Below the pieces are notes generated by a model, which saw only the letters and a program-made list of their open reading frames with translations, did no database searches and was not told the DNA's origin. Positions 8,047-16,815 of a DNA stretch of 58,545 nt are shown in pieces. This stretch comes from an uncultured Eubacterium sp. GTDB taxonomy: Bacteria; Bacillota; Clostridia; Lachnospirales; Lachnospiraceae. The DNA lies in the NCBI RefSeq assembly GCF_934295145.1, contig NZ_CAKRAS010000013.1:1-58545 (forward strand), in the 5' to 3' direction. The position numbers and the translations under genes are program-made. The number at the start of each line of letters is the position of its first letter. Position 1 is the stretch's first letter.

Positions 8047-9854
8047 TGGCAGAAGAAAGAAAAGAGATGCAGAGTGAGCAGACAACCCAAATTAACGGTG
8101 CTGTGAAAATAAAACAACATGATTCTGCAAAAGTGAAAAGACGTAGAAGTGCAATTTCAATTATGGAAAGTCTGATCGGTCTGGTAAAACCTCTGATTCA
8201 CATCATGCTGGCAGCAATTATCCTTGGGACATTGGGTTACTTATGTGCCATTTTCCTGACAATCCTTGCAAGCCAGGTCATTATACGAGGTGTACTGCCC
8301 GGGGCAGCGGGTACTGAACTCATTATTCCGATTAAAAACATGTGGCTCATGAATACACCAGTGAAAACAATCCTGATCGTGATGGTAGTGATCGCAGTAT
8401 TACGTGGTCTGCTTCATTATGTGGAGCAGTATTGTAACCATTTTATTGCTTTTAAATTGCTGGCAATTATCCGCCACAAAGTATTTGCAGCATTGCGAAA
8501 ACTCTGCCCGGCAAAATTGGAAGGCAGAGACAAAGGAAACTTGATCTCCATTATCACAACGGATATTGAATTACTGGAAGTATTTTATGCACACACGATT
8601 TCTCCAATTGCGATTGCTACATTGACTTCTGTAATCATGGTGATTTTTATCGGAAGATATCATGTTTTTGCAGGTCTTCTTGCACTGGCGGCATATCTGA
8701 TAGTAGGCGTTGTGATTCCAATGTGGAATGGAAAATGCGGCAGCCAGAAAGGTATGGAGTTTCGGACAGAATTTGGAGAGCTGAACAGTTTTGTATTGGA
8801 TTCTCTCAGAGGACTTGACGAAACCATCCAGTATGGGCAGGGTGAAAAACGGAAAGCGCAGATGACAGAACGTTCCAAAAAACTTTCCGGAATGCAGAAA
8901 GACTTAAGTCACATGGAAGGAGCACAGCGTTCCTTTACAAACATGGTGATCTTACTGGCATCATTCGGAATGTTGGCGCTGACCATTTGGCTGTATGAAA
9001 AAGGAAGTATGGGATTTGAAGGAATCTTAACCTGTACGGTTGCAATGATGGGCTCCTTTGGGCCGGTAGTTGCGTTATCCAGTCTGTCAAACAATCTGAA
9101 CCAGACACTGGCAAGCGGTGAACGAGTACTTTCTTTATTAGAAGAAACACCTCTGGTAGAAGAAATTCTGGAGACAGAAAAACGTGTTGTATCAGAATCT
9201 GATTTTTCCGGAGTAGGTGCAGAGCATGTAACCTTTTCATATGAGTCAGAGACGATTTTAGATGACTATTCACTGAAACTGGAACCAGGCAAGATCACTG
9301 GTATCCATGGTGCAAGTGGTTCTGGAAAATCAACGCTCTTAAAATTACTGATGCGCTTCTGGGATGTCAACGCGGGAAGCGTATCGGTAGATGGTACCGA
9401 TGTGCGTGAAATTCCGACCAGACACTTACGTGATATGGAAAGCTATGTGACACAGGAAACACATCTGTTCCACGACTCGATTGCAAACAACATTGCTATC
9501 GCAAAGCCGGGAGCAGCCAGAGAAGAAATCATGGAAGCTGCGAAAAAAGCATCCATTCACGATTTCATCATGACCTTGCCAAAGGGCTACGATACCGAAG
9601 TAGGCGAACTTGGTGATACCTTATCCGGTGGTGAAAAACAGCGAATTGGTATCGCGAGAGCATTTTTACATGATGCACCGCTTCTGCTCATGGATGAACC
9701 GACATCAAATCTGGATTCCTTAAATGAAGGTATTATTTTAAAATCCCTGAAAGAATCCAGCAAAAATCAGACAGTGGTACTGGTATCACATCGAACCTCA
9801 ACCATGAACGTGGCAGATGTGGTATACGAAATGGAAAATGGACGGATTTCATAG
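8046..9854 (+). CDS. ABC exporter half-subunit, CydC-like
   Basis: A 602-residue second half of the heterodimeric exporter. After a charged, cytosolic N-terminal tail of about 40 residues, six membrane segments run to about residue 320. The ATPase domain has Walker A GASGSGKST, signature LSGGEKQR, Walker B LLLMDEPTSN and switch His VSHRTST. The ATG at 8046 shares one base with the previous stop and has GGAGGGGA upstream. A GTG at 8043 is in frame but worse placed. Both halves keep a catalytic Glu after Walker B and an intact signature, so there is no obvious degenerate site. A family A element follows 18 bp after the stop. Confidence 0.88.
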   Translation: MAEERKEMQSEQTTQINGAVKIKQHDSAKVKRRRSAISIMESLIGLVKPLIHIMLAAIILGTLGYLCAIFLTILASQVIIRGVLPGAAGTELIIPIKNMWLMNTPVKTILIVMVVIAVLRGLLHYVEQYCNHFIAFKLLAIIRHKVFAALRKLCPAKLEGRDKGNLISIITTDIELLEVFYAHTISPIAIATLTSVIMVIFIGRYHVFAGLLALAAYLIVGVVIPMWNGKCGSQKGMEFRTEFGELNSFVLDSLRGLDETIQYGQGEKRKAQMTERSKKLSGMQKDLSHMEGAQRSFTNMVILLASFGMLALTIWLYEKGSMGFEGILTCTVAMMGSFGPVVALSSLSNNLNQTLASGERVLSLLEETPLVEEILETEKRVVSESDFSGVGAEHVTFSYESETILDDYSLKLEPGKITGIHGASGSGKSTLLKLLMRFWDVNAGSVSVDGTDVREIPTRHLRDMESYVTQETHLFHDSIANNIAIAKPGAAREEIMEAAKKASIHDFIMTLPKGYDTEVGELGDTLSGGEKQRIGIARAFLHDAPLLLMDEPTSNLDSLNEGIILKSLKESSKNQTVVLVSHRTSTMNVADVVYEMENGRIS

Positions 9855-9872
9855 AATGTTAGATTAGAGAAA

Positions 9873-9945
9873 GGGTCTGAATTCATTTTGCCTTTGCAGC
9901 TGACAATCGCTTGCCAAGGAAAAATGAATCTGGACCCTATTTACG
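9873..9945 (+). repeat. Family A conserved-core hairpin, copy A3
   Basis: The left arm GGGTCTGAATTCATTTT and right arm AAAATGAATCTGGACCC pair almost completely around the core GCAGCTGACAATCGCTTGCC, followed by CTATTTACG. The core is shared with A1 and A4 while the outer stem differs. It lies directly downstream of the ABC exporter operon. Confidence 0.82.
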
Positions 9946-9994
9946 TTGTGTTTACTATTTTGTGAACAATTCATGCGAGTCATAACATAAATAG

Positions 9995-10167
9995 AAAAAT
10001 CAAAGACTCCTTCTGCAACAAGCGATTCAGCGAGTGACTGAGTTTTGCGAGTTTTGCGCGAGTGGGAAACGACCAGCTTTTATTTGAGTTGAGAACGAGC
10101 GCGATAAAACCGAAGCAAAACGAGGGTAACGAACGACTAGCGGTTGCAGAAGGAGTCTTTGATTTTT
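9995..10167 (+). repeat. Family B structured element, copy B2
   Basis: A 173-nt element closed by a perfect stem of about 25 bp (9995-10019 with 10143-10167), bounded by an A-run on the left and a T-run on the right, like a bidirectional terminator with a very large loop. The core aligns with B3 and B1 through motifs AGCGATTCAGCGAGTGACTG, TTTTGCGCGA, CGACCAGC and GAGCGCGAT. Confidence 0.85.
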
Positions 10168-10288
10168 CCTTATATGCCGTTAAATGATGTCGACACCTTT
10201 CGACACAATCCGCACCTCAAACCTGCTACAATGTCGGGGAAAACAGACAAAAAAGCAGATTTTTTGACAAAACGAGGTGTGTTGACAA

Positions 10289-11119
10289 ATGAAAATAGCA
10301 AAAAAACTGAAGCGAATTGCTGTACTTGGAACCTGCATCAGCCTGACATCAGCCTGTATTGGCTGTGGACAGACGGAAGGTCTTTCCGCAACGAAGAAAG
10401 AGAATCGGACGAAGATCATCATTGGAAGTGACAATTATCCTCCCTTTAACTATGAAGATGCGGATGGAAAACCGGCAGGAATTGACGTTGATCTGGCAAC
10501 AGAGGCCTTTGACCGGCTGGGCTATGAAGCGGTATTTACATATATTGATTGGGAGAGGAAAAAGCAGCTGGTGGAAAACGGAGAAATTGACTGTATCTGG
10601 GGCAGTTTTTCCATTGATGGCAGAGAAGAACAGTATCACTGGACTGTTCCGTATATGGTCAGCACTCAGGTAGTGGCAGTCAGCAAGGACAGCGATATTT
10701 ATACCCTTGCAGATCTGGAAGGAAAACGTGTGGCGGTACAGTCGACAACGAAACCGGAGGAACTTTTTGCGTCCCATGCGGATCCGCGGATCCCGGAACT
10801 GGCAGAAGTATTTTCCCTGCAAAACAGAGAACTGATCTATCCATTCCTGAGTAAGGGTTACGCGGATGCTGTAGCAGCACATAAAACGGCTATCATTCAG
10901 TGTATGACAGATTATGATCTGGAATATCGGATTCTGGATGAACCACTGCTCACCGTGGGACTTGGTGTTGCATTTTCAAAATATGATGACAGAGGAATCG
11001 AAAAAGAACTGTCACAGGTGTTTGACGAAATGCGGGCAGATGGAACCATGGAGCAGATTCTGGGGAAATATCTGGAGAACCCGGGGGAGTATCTGGAGGT
11101 GGACGCTTATGAAAAGTAA
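10289..11119 (+). CDS. Solute-binding (SBP_bac_3-like) lipoprotein
   Basis: A 276-residue extracytoplasmic binding protein of the amino-acid type. It has a positively charged signal peptide, and cysteines at about 23 and 26 (SLTSACIGCG) suggest lipidation, although the lipobox is imperfect. The mature domain starts KIIIGSDNYPPFNYED and keeps the family pattern (GIDVDLATEAFDRLGY; IDCIWGSF; EGKRVAVQSTTKPEE). There is no ABC permease or ATPase nearby. Instead the gene overlaps by 11 bp the start of a hybrid histidine kinase, so it may present ligand to that sensor rather than to a transporter. The ribosome site GAGGTG precedes the ATG by 9 bases. Confidence 0.88.
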   Translation: MKIAKKLKRIAVLGTCISLTSACIGCGQTEGLSATKKENRTKIIIGSDNYPPFNYEDADGKPAGIDVDLATEAFDRLGYEAVFTYIDWERKKQLVENGEIDCIWGSFSIDGREEQYHWTVPYMVSTQVVAVSKDSDIYTLADLEGKRVAVQSTTKPEELFASHADPRIPELAEVFSLQNRELIYPFLSKGYADAVAAHKTAIIQCMTDYDLEYRILDEPLLTVGLGVAFSKYDDRGIEKELSQVFDEMRADGTMEQILGKYLENPGEYLEVDAYEK

Positions 11120-13307
11120 TTGTTTGCTGTATACATTGGAAGTGCTGCTTGGTATTGTATTGATGGGTGGCGTGTTTTTGATCGCAATACATGTAGATCT
11201 GCGGGGGGCGCAGCGGACATTGAGCAGTACGGTCAGCTACATCAAAGAGCAGTGCAATCAGTATGAGAGACTGAATCTGGCGGCAGAGACAAAAAGTATG
11301 ATGCGCATGATAGAAAGTGTGCATCAGATCGATCATGCACTGACGGATAGTATCAAATACGATAATACAGACGAAATTACCGGAGAAATGCTGGAGCAAT
11401 GGGCGCGGGAAAGCTATGTTACAGGTGTTTTGCTTCTGGATGAGAATGGAAACATAAAGGCGCAGTATCACGATTCTGCGGATGAATTACCGACAGAACA
11501 ATTGGTGAAGCATATGAAATCTGATGCGATGCAGAATGCCATTGTATTTCCAGAAAAAACCTACGGTATGCGTTTTACCTGTGAGGACGGTTCCTATGCG
11601 GATGTGGCTGCCACAGGAAGAACGGATGGAAACGGGATCATTATAGCTTATTATCATACAACGCTGGAGTATACCCGGGCGTTTCATCTGTCTGTGGACA
11701 CACTGTTGTGCGGTTACAATCTGGAGCAGGATGGAACCATCGTGGTGAGCCGTGGAAAGCAGATCATAGCGTCGAATAATGAAAATCTGATTGGAAAAAG
11801 TACTGATGATGTAGAAATCCTGCGCAAGATTAAAGATGCTACGGCAAGTGACAAAATCATTCATGCAAGAAGGGAAAATGGCACGTTGTCTCATGACTAT
11901 GGGTTGATGGAACATGGGCGTGATTATTACGTTTATGCTTATATGCCGGAGAGTGATGTGTATGACAGTACGATTCAAAGTGTCATGTTTTCACTGATCT
12001 TGTATGTGATCATTTTGGCTATTATTCATATGGTGCGTTGGAAAATGGCGCAGAACTACAGGGAGAAGCAACTGAGTATCCAGCGTCAGTATAATGAGCG
12101 CCTGCAGAGTAAAAATGAGCAGTTGAAGGTCGCTGTGGAGCAGGCAGATCGCGCCAATGCTGCAAAAACAGGGTTCCTCTCGCGGATGAGTCATGATATC
12201 CGAACTCCGTTAAACGGCATTATCGGTCTGCTGGAGATCGGAGAAGCACACCCGGATAATATAAAACTGTTACGGGAAAATCAGAAAAAAATGAAGATTT
12301 CAGCCAATCATCTGTTGTCCCTGATCAATGATATTTTGCAGATGAGCAAGCTGGAAAGTGGAGAAGTTGTGCTGTCCGAGGAACCGATGGATTTAAAAGC
12401 ATTGTCAGATGATGTACTTACCATCGTGGAGCAACGTGCGGCGGAGGCCAGTGTTACACTGGAATACGACAAAGGCGGGGAACGGGTGACCTGGCAGAAT
12501 GTTTATGGTAGTCCGTTACATATCCGTCAGATTTTCCTGAATGTATACAGCAACTGTATCAAGTACAACCACATGGGTGGAAAAGTGCAGACAAATTGCA
12601 AATGCCTGAGCATAAAAGAGGACATTGTGACGTATCAGTGGACGATAAAAGACACCGGTGTGGGGATGAGTCAGGCATTTATCCACCATATTTTTGATCC
12701 TTTTGCTCAGGAGTGCTCCGATGCCCGGAGTGTTTATCATGGTACTGGTCTAGGGATGGCAATCGTAAAAAATCTGGTGGATAAAATGAATGGAGCCATT
12801 GAAGTAAAAAGCGAAGAAGGTGTTGGTTCTACTTTTGTGATCACACTTCCATTTCGGCTGGCACCGGAACAGTCAGCGGAAAAACAGCAGCAGGAGAGCG
12901 AGAATCCCACAGAACGTGCAAGTATTGATGGCTGTCATTTACTTTTAGTGGAAGACAATGCATTAAATGCGGAAATAGCGGAAACACTGTTACAGGATCA
13001 GGGGATGCTGGTAACAGTTGTGGCAGACGGACAACAGGCAGTTGAACGGTTTGTCAGTGAACCACCGGGAACCTTTGATGCGATACTGATGGATGTGATG
13101 ATGCCTGTCATGGATGGACTGACGGCAACCCGCAGGATCCGTGAAATGAGTCGCGAAGATGCAAAAACGATGCCAATTATTGCTATGACGGCGAATGCTT
13201 ATGATGAGGATATCAGACAGTGCCTGGAGGCAGGCATGAATGCACATCTGGCAAAACCGTTACAGATGAATCTGGTGGTGGCAACAATAGGAAAATATTG
13301 TGATTAA
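11109..13307 (+). CDS. Hybrid sensor histidine kinase/response regulator
   Basis: A 732-residue membrane sensor. One membrane segment lies at about residues 8-28, then an extracellular sensory domain of about 260 residues and a second membrane segment near 290-308. A coiled coil leads to HisKA (SHDIRTPLNGIIG, phospho-His near 362), then HATPase (N-box near 475, DTGVGMS near 514). A receiver domain (LLLVEDNALNAEIAE; acceptor Asp in ILMDVMMP near 660) closes the protein. The start at 11109 has GGAGGTGGACGCTT upstream; the frame is open further upstream through the preceding gene, but without a start signal. No separate output regulator is adjacent, so the output is unknown. An intrinsic terminator follows. 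Confidence 0.93.
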   Translation: MKSNCLLYTLEVLLGIVLMGGVFLIAIHVDLRGAQRTLSSTVSYIKEQCNQYERLNLAAETKSMMRMIESVHQIDHALTDSIKYDNTDEITGEMLEQWARESYVTGVLLLDENGNIKAQYHDSADELPTEQLVKHMKSDAMQNAIVFPEKTYGMRFTCEDGSYADVAATGRTDGNGIIIAYYHTTLEYTRAFHLSVDTLLCGYNLEQDGTIVVSRGKQIIASNNENLIGKSTDDVEILRKIKDATASDKIIHARRENGTLSHDYGLMEHGRDYYVYAYMPESDVYDSTIQSVMFSLILYVIILAIIHMVRWKMAQNYREKQLSIQRQYNERLQSKNEQLKVAVEQADRANAAKTGFLSRMSHDIRTPLNGIIGLLEIGEAHPDNIKLLRENQKKMKISANHLLSLINDILQMSKLESGEVVLSEEPMDLKALSDDVLTIVEQRAAEASVTLEYDKGGERVTWQNVYGSPLHIRQIFLNVYSNCIKYNHMGGKVQTNCKCLSIKEDIVTYQWTIKDTGVGMSQAFIHHIFDPFAQECSDARSVYHGTGLGMAIVKNLVDKMNGAIEVKSEEGVGSTFVITLPFRLAPEQSAEKQQQESENPTERASIDGCHLLLVEDNALNAEIAETLLQDQGMLVTVVADGQQAVERFVSEPPGTFDAILMDVMMPVMDGLTATRRIREMSREDAKTMPIIAMTANAYDEDIRQCLEAGMNAHLAKPLQMNLVVATIGKYCD

Positions 13308-13313
13308 ATCAGA

Positions 13314-13355
13314 AAAGAAGCGGGAAAATCAGTCAAAATCCCGCTTCTTTTTTGT
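13314..13355 (+). terminator. Intrinsic terminator after the sensor kinase
   Basis: AAGAAGCGGGA pairs with TCCCGCTTCTT around a 13-base loop and is followed by a T-run. Confidence 0.9.
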
Positions 13356-13358
13356 CCT

Positions 13359-13456
13359 AAAATGAATGAAAATGAATGATTGTGAATATTTCATAAAAAT
13401 AAAAAGTTTTTTTGTGAATTATAATGATTGATTATGATTGATTATGACGCTATAAT
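13359..13456 (+). promoter_or_regulatory. Fructose operon promoter with 10-bp direct repeats
   Basis: TTGATT (13428-13433) and TATAAT (13451-13456), with a 17-bp spacer, form a good promoter 30 bp before fruK. Two sets of perfect 10-bp direct repeats flank or overlap it: AAAATGAATG twice at 13359-13378, and ATGATTGATT twice at 13424-13443 across the -35. They are likely operator sites for the DeoR-type regulator encoded at the operon end (inference). Confidence 0.65.
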
Positions 13457-13485
13457 ACAGGCATAAAAACACGGGAGGTGCGAAG

Positions 13486-14394
13486 ATGGTTTACACAGTA
13501 ACTTTTAATCCGTCACTGGATTATATCGTATCAGTAAATAACTTTCAGATGGGTATGACAAACCGGACATGTGCGGAGCAAATGCTTCCGGGAGGTAAGG
13601 GAATCAATGTTTCTACTGTACTTTACAATCTGGGAATCGAAACAAAAGCACTTGGTTTTTCCGCAGGGTTTACCGGAAAAGAAATTGAATGCAGAATGGC
13701 GGAGATCGGATTTGCGCATGACTTTATTTCTTTACCAAATGGCTGCTCAAGAATCAATGTAAAATTGAAGGATTTTGACGGAACTGAGATCAACGGTATG
13801 GGACCGGATATCAGTCCGGAGAACGTAGAAGAATTAATGAAAAAACTGGATGAACTCACAGCCGAAGATTATCTGGTACTTGCAGGAAGCATTCCGGGAA
13901 GTATGCCGAAAATGATCTATCGTGACATTATGGCACGTCTGGCATCTAAAGGTGTTCATTTTGTGGTAGATGCAACCGGTGAACTTCTGATGAACGTATT
14001 GGAGTATCATCCGTTCCTGATCAAACCAAACAATCACGAACTTGGCGAGATTTTCGGCGTAGAGTTAAAGACAAGAGATGATGTACAGCCGTATGCAAAG
14101 AAGCTGCAGGAGATGGGAGCCAGAAACGTATTGGTATCCATGGCCGGACAGGGCGCAGTTCTTTTAGATGAAAAAGGTGAATTCCACCAGCTTCCGGCAC
14201 CAAAGGGAACACTGGTTAATGCCGTTGGCGCAGGTGACTCCATGGTAGCAGGGTTTGTGGCAGGATGGATTGAAAAAGAAGATTATGAACATGCATTCCG
14301 TATGGGAATTTCTGCAGGAAGCGCAAGTGCATTTTCCGAACTGCTTGCAACTGAAGCTGAGATCCGACAGGTATATGCTTCCATCGAAGCGTAA
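13486..14394 (+). CDS. fruK: 1-phosphofructokinase
   Basis: A PfkB/ribokinase-family enzyme of 302 residues that phosphorylates fructose-1-phosphate to fructose-1,6-bisphosphate. Visible motifs are the N-terminal TVTFNPSLDYIV, the substrate motif GGKGINVS and the C-terminal PfkB signature with catalytic Asp in NAVGAGDSMVAGF. Length is normal. It is the first gene of the fruK-fruA-ptsH-ptsI-regulator cluster, which fixes fructose-1-phosphate rather than tagatose-6-phosphate as the substrate. Ribosome site GGGAGGTGCGAAG. Confidence 0.96.
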   Translation: MVYTVTFNPSLDYIVSVNNFQMGMTNRTCAEQMLPGGKGINVSTVLYNLGIETKALGFSAGFTGKEIECRMAEIGFAHDFISLPNGCSRINVKLKDFDGTEINGMGPDISPENVEELMKKLDELTAEDYLVLAGSIPGSMPKMIYRDIMARLASKGVHFVVDATGELLMNVLEYHPFLIKPNNHELGEIFGVELKTRDDVQPYAKKLQEMGARNVLVSMAGQGAVLLDEKGEFHQLPAPKGTLVNAVGAGDSMVAGFVAGWIEKEDYEHAFRMGISAGSASAFSELLATEAEIRQVYASIEA

Positions 14395-14493
14395 ACAATA
14401 AGAAGAGAAGAAATAACATTTATATTTGTAATTTAGAAGAGATTAAACAAAAAAGAAGAAAACGAACAAAGTAAAGAGGGAGGAAATGAGAGT

Positions 14494-16410
14494 ATGAGAA
14501 TTACAGATTTACTTGACAAAAGAAGTATTTCTCTTGATGCGGTTTGTGCATCAAAAGCTGATGCACTCAACCAGGCGGTTGCCTTGATGGTAAAAAGTGG
14601 CAAGATCAATGATGAAGAAGCGTATCGCAAACAGGTTTACCTAAGAGAAGAGGAGAGTACCACTGGTATTGGTGAAGGAATTGCAATTCCGCATGGAAAA
14701 TGTGATGCAGTTACCAAACCGGGACTTGCAGCGATGGTAATCAAAGACGGTGTAGATTTTGATTCACTGGATGATGAACCGGTTCATCTGCTTTTCCTGA
14801 TTGCAGCACCGAACACAGAGGACAACGTACATTTGGATGTGCTCAGTAAACTCTCCATGCTGTTGATGGATGAGAATTTCGTAGAAAATCTGAAAAATGC
14901 ATCTTCTGTAGACGAATTTATGAAAATCGTGGATGCGGCAGATGAGGAAAAACCGGACCTGAATGATCAGTTGGCGGCGCAGACTGAGACAGAAGGTGCT
15001 GTCTGCAAGATTATTGCAGTTACATCCTGTCCAACCGGTATCGCACATACTTATATGGCAGCTGAAGGTCTGGAAAAAGCAGCAAAATCTCATAATTGTT
15101 CCATTAAAGTAGAAACAAGAGGATCCGGCGGTGCCAAAAATGTGCTGACTGATGAGGAAATCGCAAATGCCGACTGCGTGATCGTAGCAGCCGATGCGCA
15201 GGTTCCAATGGATCGTTTTGATGGTAAAAAACTGATCGAGGTTCCGGTTTCAGACGGAATCAGTAAAGCAGATCAGCTGGTAGAACGTGCAATCAACGGA
15301 GACGCACCGATCTACCACAGCAGTAATGCGGGAAGCAAGAGCGCAGGTTCACAGAAAGCTTCCGGAGGAATCGGACACAGATTATATGTACACTTAATGA
15401 ATGGTGTATCTCATATGCTTCCATTCGTTGTTGGCGGTGGTATCCTGATTGCAATTGCATTTCTTATTGACGGAATGAACGTAGATATCAATTCACTGTC
15501 TGCAGATATGAGAGCAAACTTTGGTACCATTACGCCAGTGGCTGCAGCGTTCAAGCAGATTGGTGGAATTGCCTTTGGACTGATGCTTCCGGTTCTGGCA
15601 GGATTTATTGCCATGAGTATCGGTGACAGGCCTGCACTTGCAGTTGGTTTCGTCGGTGGTATGATAGCCGCAAATGGAAAATCAGGCTTTTTAGGTGCTT
15701 TGGCAGCAGGTTTCCTGGCAGGTCTCATCATCTTATTACTGAAAAAGGTATTTGCAAAATTACCGGATGCATTGGAAAAAATCACGCCGGTATTGCTCTA
15801 CCCCGTATGCGGAATTCTATTAATTGGATTGGTCATGATGTTTGTTATCGAGCCACCGGTTGGAGCATTAAATACAGCATTAAATACAGCCTTGACGAAT
15901 ATGGGGGCTTCTAGTAAAATATTACTTGGAATTGTATGTGCCGGAATGATGGCGATCGATATGGGTGGTCCATTCAATAAAGCTGCATACGTATTTGGAA
16001 CTGCAGCAATTGTTGCCGGAAATTATGATATTATGGCAGCCGTTATGATTGGTGGTATGGTACCGCCGTGTGCGATTGCGCTTGCAACTTTACTTTTCAA
16101 AAATAAATTTACAAAAGAAGAGCGCAAATCCGGACCTGTCAATTTTGTAATGGGACTTGCATTTATCACGGAAGGTGCAATTCCATATGCAGCATCAGAT
16201 CCAATCCGTGTTCTGCCGTCTTGCGTGGCTGGTTCAGCTGTAGCAGGTGCGTTATCCATGGCATTTGGATGTACACTGATGGCACCGCATGGTGGAATCT
16301 TTGTCGTACCGGTTATGGGAAATGCAGGCATGTATCTGGTAGCACTTGCAGTCGGAACCGTTATTTCCGCCGTTTTACTGGGACTTTTGAAGAAAAAAGT
16401 AAATGAATAA
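14494..16410 (+). CDS. fruA: PTS fructose transporter EIIABC
   Basis: The 638-residue three-domain permease imports and phosphorylates fructose at C1. EIIA spans about residues 1-150 (phospho-His in IAIPHGKCD). EIIB follows at about 165-265 (phospho-Cys in SCPTGIAHTYMAAE). EIIC is the membrane domain from about 285 (HLMNGVSHMLPFVVGGG, then GGPFNKAAY and a C-terminal helix set). Domain order and length are standard for clostridial FruA. GGGAGGAAATGAGAGT precedes the ATG. Phosphate comes from PtsH, encoded 24 bp downstream. Confidence 0.97.
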   Translation: MRITDLLDKRSISLDAVCASKADALNQAVALMVKSGKINDEEAYRKQVYLREEESTTGIGEGIAIPHGKCDAVTKPGLAAMVIKDGVDFDSLDDEPVHLLFLIAAPNTEDNVHLDVLSKLSMLLMDENFVENLKNASSVDEFMKIVDAADEEKPDLNDQLAAQTETEGAVCKIIAVTSCPTGIAHTYMAAEGLEKAAKSHNCSIKVETRGSGGAKNVLTDEEIANADCVIVAADAQVPMDRFDGKKLIEVPVSDGISKADQLVERAINGDAPIYHSSNAGSKSAGSQKASGGIGHRLYVHLMNGVSHMLPFVVGGGILIAIAFLIDGMNVDINSLSADMRANFGTITPVAAAFKQIGGIAFGLMLPVLAGFIAMSIGDRPALAVGFVGGMIAANGKSGFLGALAAGFLAGLIILLLKKVFAKLPDALEKITPVLLYPVCGILLIGLVMMFVIEPPVGALNTALNTALTNMGASSKILLGIVCAGMMAIDMGGPFNKAAYVFGTAAIVAGNYDIMAAVMIGGMVPPCAIALATLLFKNKFTKEERKSGPVNFVMGLAFITEGAIPYAASDPIRVLPSCVAGSAVAGALSMAFGCTLMAPHGGIFVVPVMGNAGMYLVALAVGTVISAVLLGLLKKKVNE

Positions 16411-16434
16411 ATTGAGGAAAAAGGAGAACTAACC

Positions 16435-16692
16435 ATGAAAGAATTTAAGTACGTAATCACAGATGCACAGGGAATTCACGCTCGTCCAGCTTCTGAACTG
16501 GTAAAAGAACTCAAAGGAGTTTCTTCCGTTGTTAAACTTACAAAAGAGGGTAAAACTGTTGAGGCAAAAAAATTAATGGCTGTTATGAGTCTTGGTATTA
16601 AATGTGGACAGGAAGTTACTGTAACAGTAGAAGGTGAAGATGAAGATGCTGTAGCTGAGAAACTGGAGAACTTCTTCAAAACAAATCTGTAA
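16435..16692 (+). CDS. ptsH: HPr phosphocarrier protein
   Basis: An 85-residue HPr that relays phosphate from Enzyme I to EIIA domains. The active-site His15 is in GIHARPASE. Counting from Met1, the position of the regulatory Ser46 of Bacillus HPr (KSIMGVMSLG) is Lys here (KKLMAVMSLG). The usual HprK phosphorylation site for carbon catabolite repression is therefore absent, although Ser52 is kept. It lies in the fructose operon between fruA and ptsI, with AAGGAGAACTAACC as ribosome site. The sequence cannot show whether it is the only HPr of the cell or a fructose-dedicated one. Confidence 0.96.
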   Translation: MKEFKYVITDAQGIHARPASELVKELKGVSSVVKLTKEGKTVEAKKLMAVMSLGIKCGQEVTVTVEGEDEDAVAEKLENFFKTNL

Positions 16693-16774
16693 GATAAAAA
16701 AGATGATTTTGCAAAATAATGCTCTGAATAACCTATGATTATTTGCAAAGTGATCGGTATTTTGAGCCAGAGAG

Positions 16775-16815
16775 GCTGTGTACGGTGGAAAACATCTGGC
16801 GTACACAGCTTTTTT
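16775..16815 (+). terminator. Intrinsic terminator after ptsH
   Basis: GCTGTGTACG (16775-16784) pairs with CGTACACAGC (16800-16809) and is followed by six T. The T-run forms part of the left arm of another palindrome (16807-16839), so the two structures compete. Confidence 0.8.

Larger units (their letters stand above)
9855..10288. other. 434-bp intergenic region holding elements A3 and B2
   Basis: No gene is supported; the open frames here overlap the structured elements. A3 (9873-9945) and B2 (9995-10167) fill the first 310 bases. The remaining stretch contains a duplicated TTGACAAA just before the lipoprotein start and GAGGTG as its ribosome site. Confidence 0.7.

Noticed and set aside
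10144..10431. 95-codon open frame on the plus strand
   Set aside because: It overlaps the B2 right arm and the start of the lipoprotein gene in another frame, without a ribosome site.
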